Positions 6,998 through 8,873 of a stretch of 8,873 nt of DNA are shown in pieces. How positions within the stretch are numbered: the first letter of the stretch is position 1; each line of letters begins with the position of its first letter. A program made the position numbers and the translations under genes. The notes below the pieces were generated by a model that was given only the letters and a program-made list of their open reading frames with translations, did not search any database and was not told the origin of the DNA. Source of the DNA: Geobacter sp. (GTDB taxonomy: Bacteria > Desulfobacterota > Desulfuromonadia > Geobacterales > Geobacteraceae); the NCBI GenBank assembly GCA_003499925.1, contig DNRQ01000198.1, positions 24,349 through 33,221 of the forward strand, given 5' to 3'.

Positions 6998-7044
6998 CAG
7001 GGGACTGTTGAAATTGCCGATTCAGCAAAATCAACAGTCCCCTG
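6998..7044. repeat. 14-bp perfect inverted repeat in the convergent gap
   Basis: CAGGGGACTGTTGA (6998-7011) is exactly complementary to TCAACAGTCCCCTG (7031-7044), and a small inner TTGC/GCAA stem (7014-7017 with 7025-7028) extends the structure. It lies between the 3' ends of the chemoreceptor (+) and the FKBP (-), so a two-way transcript stop is one reading. Neither side has a T-run, so it is not a canonical intrinsic terminator in either direction. It could equally be a dispersed palindromic element. I see nothing else in 6956-7110. Confidence 0.6.
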
Positions 7045-7110
7045 AATTTCTCCAGCCCCTTCCCTGACAGCCAGCCTGATCGGCCTCCATATCAAGCCTT
7101 GAACCGCTGT

Positions 7111-7539
7111 TCAATCAACCCGGTCCACCCTGAGAGCGAAGGTGAGTTCCAGTCCCGCCAGGGTGTGGTTGCCGTCCAGGGTAACCTCCGTTTCGTTCAC
7201 CGCGGTCACCGTCATCACCCTGGACGCCCCACCGGAAAAGCCGACGCTCAACTTCTGACCGGCCAGGATCTCCTTCCCGGCGGGAAACGCGTTGCGCGCC
7301 ACCCGGATGATATTCTCCTTGAGGCGCGGACCGTAAGCCTCTTCGGCAGAGAGCACGATGTTCTTCGTTTCACCAGCCTGCATGCCGATGATGGCACCCT
7401 CCAGTGCCGGGAATACCTCGTCGGCGCCGACCGTTATGGTCATGGCTCCATGTTCCTTGGTGCTGTAAAAAATGGTCCCATCCTCCAGCGTCCCAATGTA
7501 ACTGATGGTGACGCTACTGCCAGCCAGAACCCGTGCCAT
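7111..7539 (-). CDS. SlyD-like FKBP-type peptidyl-prolyl cis-trans isomerase
   Basis: The 142-residue cytoplasmic protein is an FKBP-fold prolyl isomerase of the SlyD type, which speeds proline isomerisation during folding and binds unfolded chains through an inserted flap (IF) domain. The FKBP part is split: residues 1-70 (VTISYIGTLEDGTIF at 10-24, FPALEGAIIGM at 43-53, AYGPR at 68-72) and about 123-142. The insert spans about 71-122 and closes with the SlyD signature DGNHTLAG (122-129). The His/Cys-rich metal-binding tail of E. coli SlyD is absent, so a nickel-delivery role is unsupported. At Tyr25 the acidic residue usual in this pocket (FKBP12 Asp37; SlyD DGVLVDES) is replaced. The start is set by GGAGG (complement of 7547-7551), 7 nt upstream. 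It lies 97 nt downstream of the ABC ATPase on the same strand and could be cotranscribed, though a strong hairpin intervenes. Confidence 0.9.
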   Translation of the reverse strand: MARVLAGSSVTISYIGTLEDGTIFYSTKEHGAMTITVGADEVFPALEGAIIGMQAGETKNIVLSAEEAYGPRLKENIIRVARNAFPAGKEILAGQKLSVGFSGGASRVMTVTAVNETEVTLDGNHTLAGLELTFALRVDRVD

Positions 7540-7584
7540 GCTGAACCCTCCTTCCTTCGTGCCATTTGCTCTATCTTCAGCCGT

Positions 7585-7626
7585 AGGGGCGAATCATCGT
7601 TGCCCTTGGAATCATGGTTCGCCCCT
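7585..7626. repeat. 13-bp inverted repeat between the ABC ATPase and FKBP genes
   Basis: AGGGGCGAATCAT (7585-7597) pairs with ATGGTTCGCCCCT (7614-7626): nine perfect outer base pairs, one T-G wobble, then three more. The loop is 16 nt. No T-run follows on the minus strand, so it is not a typical terminator for the ABC gene. It resembles the AGGGGCGAA-type palindromes scattered in many bacterial genomes and may act on mRNA stability or attenuate expression of the FKBP downstream. Confidence 0.6.
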
Positions 7627-7636
7627 CGAATCTTCA

Positions 7637-8647
7637 TTAGCCCTCGATCCGCTCCCCGTTGCGCAGCGCATTGCGCACCGCACCCAGTTTGGCGTCCATC
7701 TCCTCAAAGAGCGCCAGATTGGCCCGCTCGGCTGCGCTGGTTTCGATGATGCTGCCGATGCCGCCATTTTTGAAGACCAGCCGCCGGTCTCCCATCATGG
7801 CCAGAATCGGGTCGTGAGTGGCCATGAGCACGATCTTGCGCTTGTCCACCAGGGTGTGCACGGCCCGCTTCCGGTCGATGCCGGCGTTCTCTATCTCGTC
7901 GATCAGGACGATGGGAGACGTGCTGAGGCAGGAGGTATCGGCGATCATCAAGGCGCGCGACTGGCCACCGGAGAGGGCGGTGACCGGAGTCTGCCCGGTG
8001 AATTGCTCTCCCGCCAGAGAGTTGGCGAGCTCGATTACGGTCCGGGTCACCGAGGCGACGTCTTCCGCCATCCGGCTCTCGGCGTGCATGGCGACGAATT
8101 CCTCCACCGTCAGGTCCATCACGAAGTTCATGTTCTGCGAAAGCTGCGCCACCAGCTTATGCTCGATCGAGAAACGCCGCCCCGGATCGGTCAGCTTACC
8201 GTTGATCAGGATGCTGCGCCCGGTAGGGGTGTCACCCTGCGCCATCCATTCGATGTCGGCCAGAAAGCGGCTTTTGCCCGATCCGGTCGGGCCGACGATG
8301 CAGATGACCTCGCCAGGTCTTACCGTGAGCTCGAATCCCTCCGGCTGGCCGCTTTTGTCGTATCCACCCAGGATCGTGATCGATTCGATCCGCGAGCCGT
8401 CCGTGGCGGCCTTCAGGTTTTTCACCAGCTCCATGAAGGCCAGGAAGCGGTCGGTGAGACCTTGCCGCTCAAGCCCGAGATCCTCAAGAAGTTCCGACTC
8501 CAGTGAGGCGAAGTAATCCGCCGGGCTCGTCGCTCCCGCCGGCAAGGCGAGCCCGAGCGAGGTGAAGAATTCCTCAACCAGTGGTGTTCGGCGTAGCAGC
8601 TCCGTCATGGGGAGCAAGGTCAGCGCTGTTTCTCGGTCTGTCGGCAT
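7637..8647 (-). CDS. Soluble single-cassette ABC ATPase of unrecognised role
   Basis: The 336-residue protein contains one complete ABC nucleotide-binding domain (about 86-300). Walker A is GPTGSGKS (119-126), the Q-loop lies around Q168/Q171, the signature is LSGGQS (225-230), Walker B is IVLIDE (246-251), the D-loop is NAGID (254-258) and the switch His is H278 in ATHDP. The first 85 residues are a separate, mostly helical region (LLRRTPLVEEFFTSLGL, 17-33). No transmembrane segments are seen and no permease or binding-protein gene is adjacent, so a transporter role is not supported by context. ABC ATPases of this stand-alone kind can serve in assembly, repair or translation; none can be assigned here. 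Start M at 8647 is preferred: AGGGA (complement of 8655-8659) lies 7 nt upstream, and the longer frame would begin inside the 8690-8781 repeat. The FKBP gene follows 97 nt downstream. Confidence 0.85.
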   Translation of the reverse strand: MPTDRETALTLLPMTELLRRTPLVEEFFTSLGLALPAGATSPADYFASLESELLEDLGLERQGLTDRFLAFMELVKNLKAATDGSRIESITILGGYDKSGQPEGFELTVRPGEVICIVGPTGSGKSRFLADIEWMAQGDTPTGRSILINGKLTDPGRRFSIEHKLVAQLSQNMNFVMDLTVEEFVAMHAESRMAEDVASVTRTVIELANSLAGEQFTGQTPVTALSGGQSRALMIADTSCLSTSPIVLIDEIENAGIDRKRAVHTLVDKRKIVLMATHDPILAMMGDRRLVFKNGGIGSIIETSAAERANLALFEEMDAKLGAVRNALRNGERIEG

Positions 8648-8689
8648 TTTTGCATCCCTGTAATATGCGGGGCTTTTGTAGTTGTACTT

Positions 8690-8781
8690 GTAGGTCGGGT
8701 TAGCGCAGCGCAACCCGACATGACACCGTTAAACAGCATCGCAGCGTTGGGTTACGCGATGAGGCCGCTAACCCAACCTAC
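8690..8781. mobile_element. 92-bp MITE-like element with 16-bp terminal inverted repeats
   Basis: GTAGGTCGGGTTAGCG (8690-8705) and CGCTAACCCAACCTAC (8766-8781) are inverted repeats matching at 15 of 16 positions. Each end also folds on itself: GTCGGGTT/AACCCGAC (8694-8701 with 8712-8719) and GTTGGGTTA/TAACCCAAC (8746-8754 with 8769-8777). The element has no coding capacity. Its ends resemble the GTAGGTTGGGTTAGCG-type dispersed repeats known from many proteobacteria. No clear target duplication is seen, but TTGTA-type hexamers abut the left end and a second CCTACG (8789-8794) lies beyond the right end. It sits 42 nt upstream of the ABC ATPase start, so it probably lies in that gene's promoter or leader. 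Confidence 0.65.
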
Positions 8782-8811
8782 GCAAATCCCTACGAAAACC
8801 CAACAGCCTCA

Positions 8812-8827
8812 CCCTCCCCCCCTCCCC
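8812..8827 (-). other. G-quadruplex-forming tract candidate
   Basis: The plus strand reads CCC-T-CCCCCCC-T-CCCC. The minus strand therefore offers four runs of three G with single-base loops (GGG-A-GGG-G-GGG-A-GGG), the most stable pattern for an intramolecular quadruplex. It lies about 165 nt upstream of the ABC ATPase on that gene's coding strand. Whether it is transcribed or only part of the promoter region is unknown. The remainder of 8828-8873 shows only a small GATTC-CGT-GAATC dyad (8850-8862) and no gene. Confidence 0.45.
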
Positions 8828-8873
8828 ACAGCCATCAAGTTAAAGCGACGATTCCGTGAATCATGCAGGGTGG

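Noticed and set aside
8648..8713. Upstream start adding 22 residues to the ABC ATPase
   Set aside because: The extension would begin inside the inverted-repeat element and lacks a ribosome-binding site; M at 8647 has one.

Overview
The window is GC-rich and carries five complete protein genes. It looks like a free-living, motile, Gram-negative chemoheterotroph. A large multi-domain chemoreceptor with Cys-cluster PAS domains, a secreted CotA-like multicopper oxidase, a SlyD-type FKBP and many small palindromic intergenic repeats together suggest a member of the Geobacter group (Desulfuromonadia/Deltaproteobacteria). That assignment is an inference from gene style; no rRNA or other phylogenetic marker is present.

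Layout, left to right. Positions 1-200 are non-coding, with G/C-tract inverted repeats and a perfect 15-nt dyad in front of a PaaI/THEM4-type hotdog thioesterase (201-689, +). Positions 690-1315 have no gene: 721-925 is a four-unit degenerate tandem array whose units are built around an AGCACC/GGTGCT hairpin, followed by a long, partly structured leader. A secreted multicopper oxidase (1316-3298, +) with all four copper motifs follows and ends at a textbook intrinsic terminator (3357-3398). Positions 3399-3667 hold a well-matched sigma-28 (FliA-type) promoter driving a 1095-residue chemoreceptor (3668-6955, +). The receptor contains an exact-register 225-residue internal duplication carrying two Cys-cluster PAS modules. 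A 14-bp perfect inverted repeat lies in the convergent gap (6956-7110). On the minus strand are a soluble single-cassette ABC ATPase (7637-8647) and, downstream of it, a SlyD-like FKBP prolyl isomerase (7111-7539); a 13-bp dyad lies between them. The right end has a 92-bp MITE-like element with 16-bp terminal inverted repeats and a short C-tract that is a G-quadruplex candidate on the minus strand.

How the genes work together: no multi-gene pathway is evident. The thioesterase, oxidase and chemoreceptor look like independent transcription units. Only the ABC ATPase and the FKBP could share a transcript. The most distinctive features are the duplicated Cys-PAS chemoreceptor with its sigma-28 promoter, the orphan ABC ATPase of unrecognised role, and the density of different palindromic repeats, about one in every long intergenic gap. 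I did not find a clear new multi-gene defence or mobile system.
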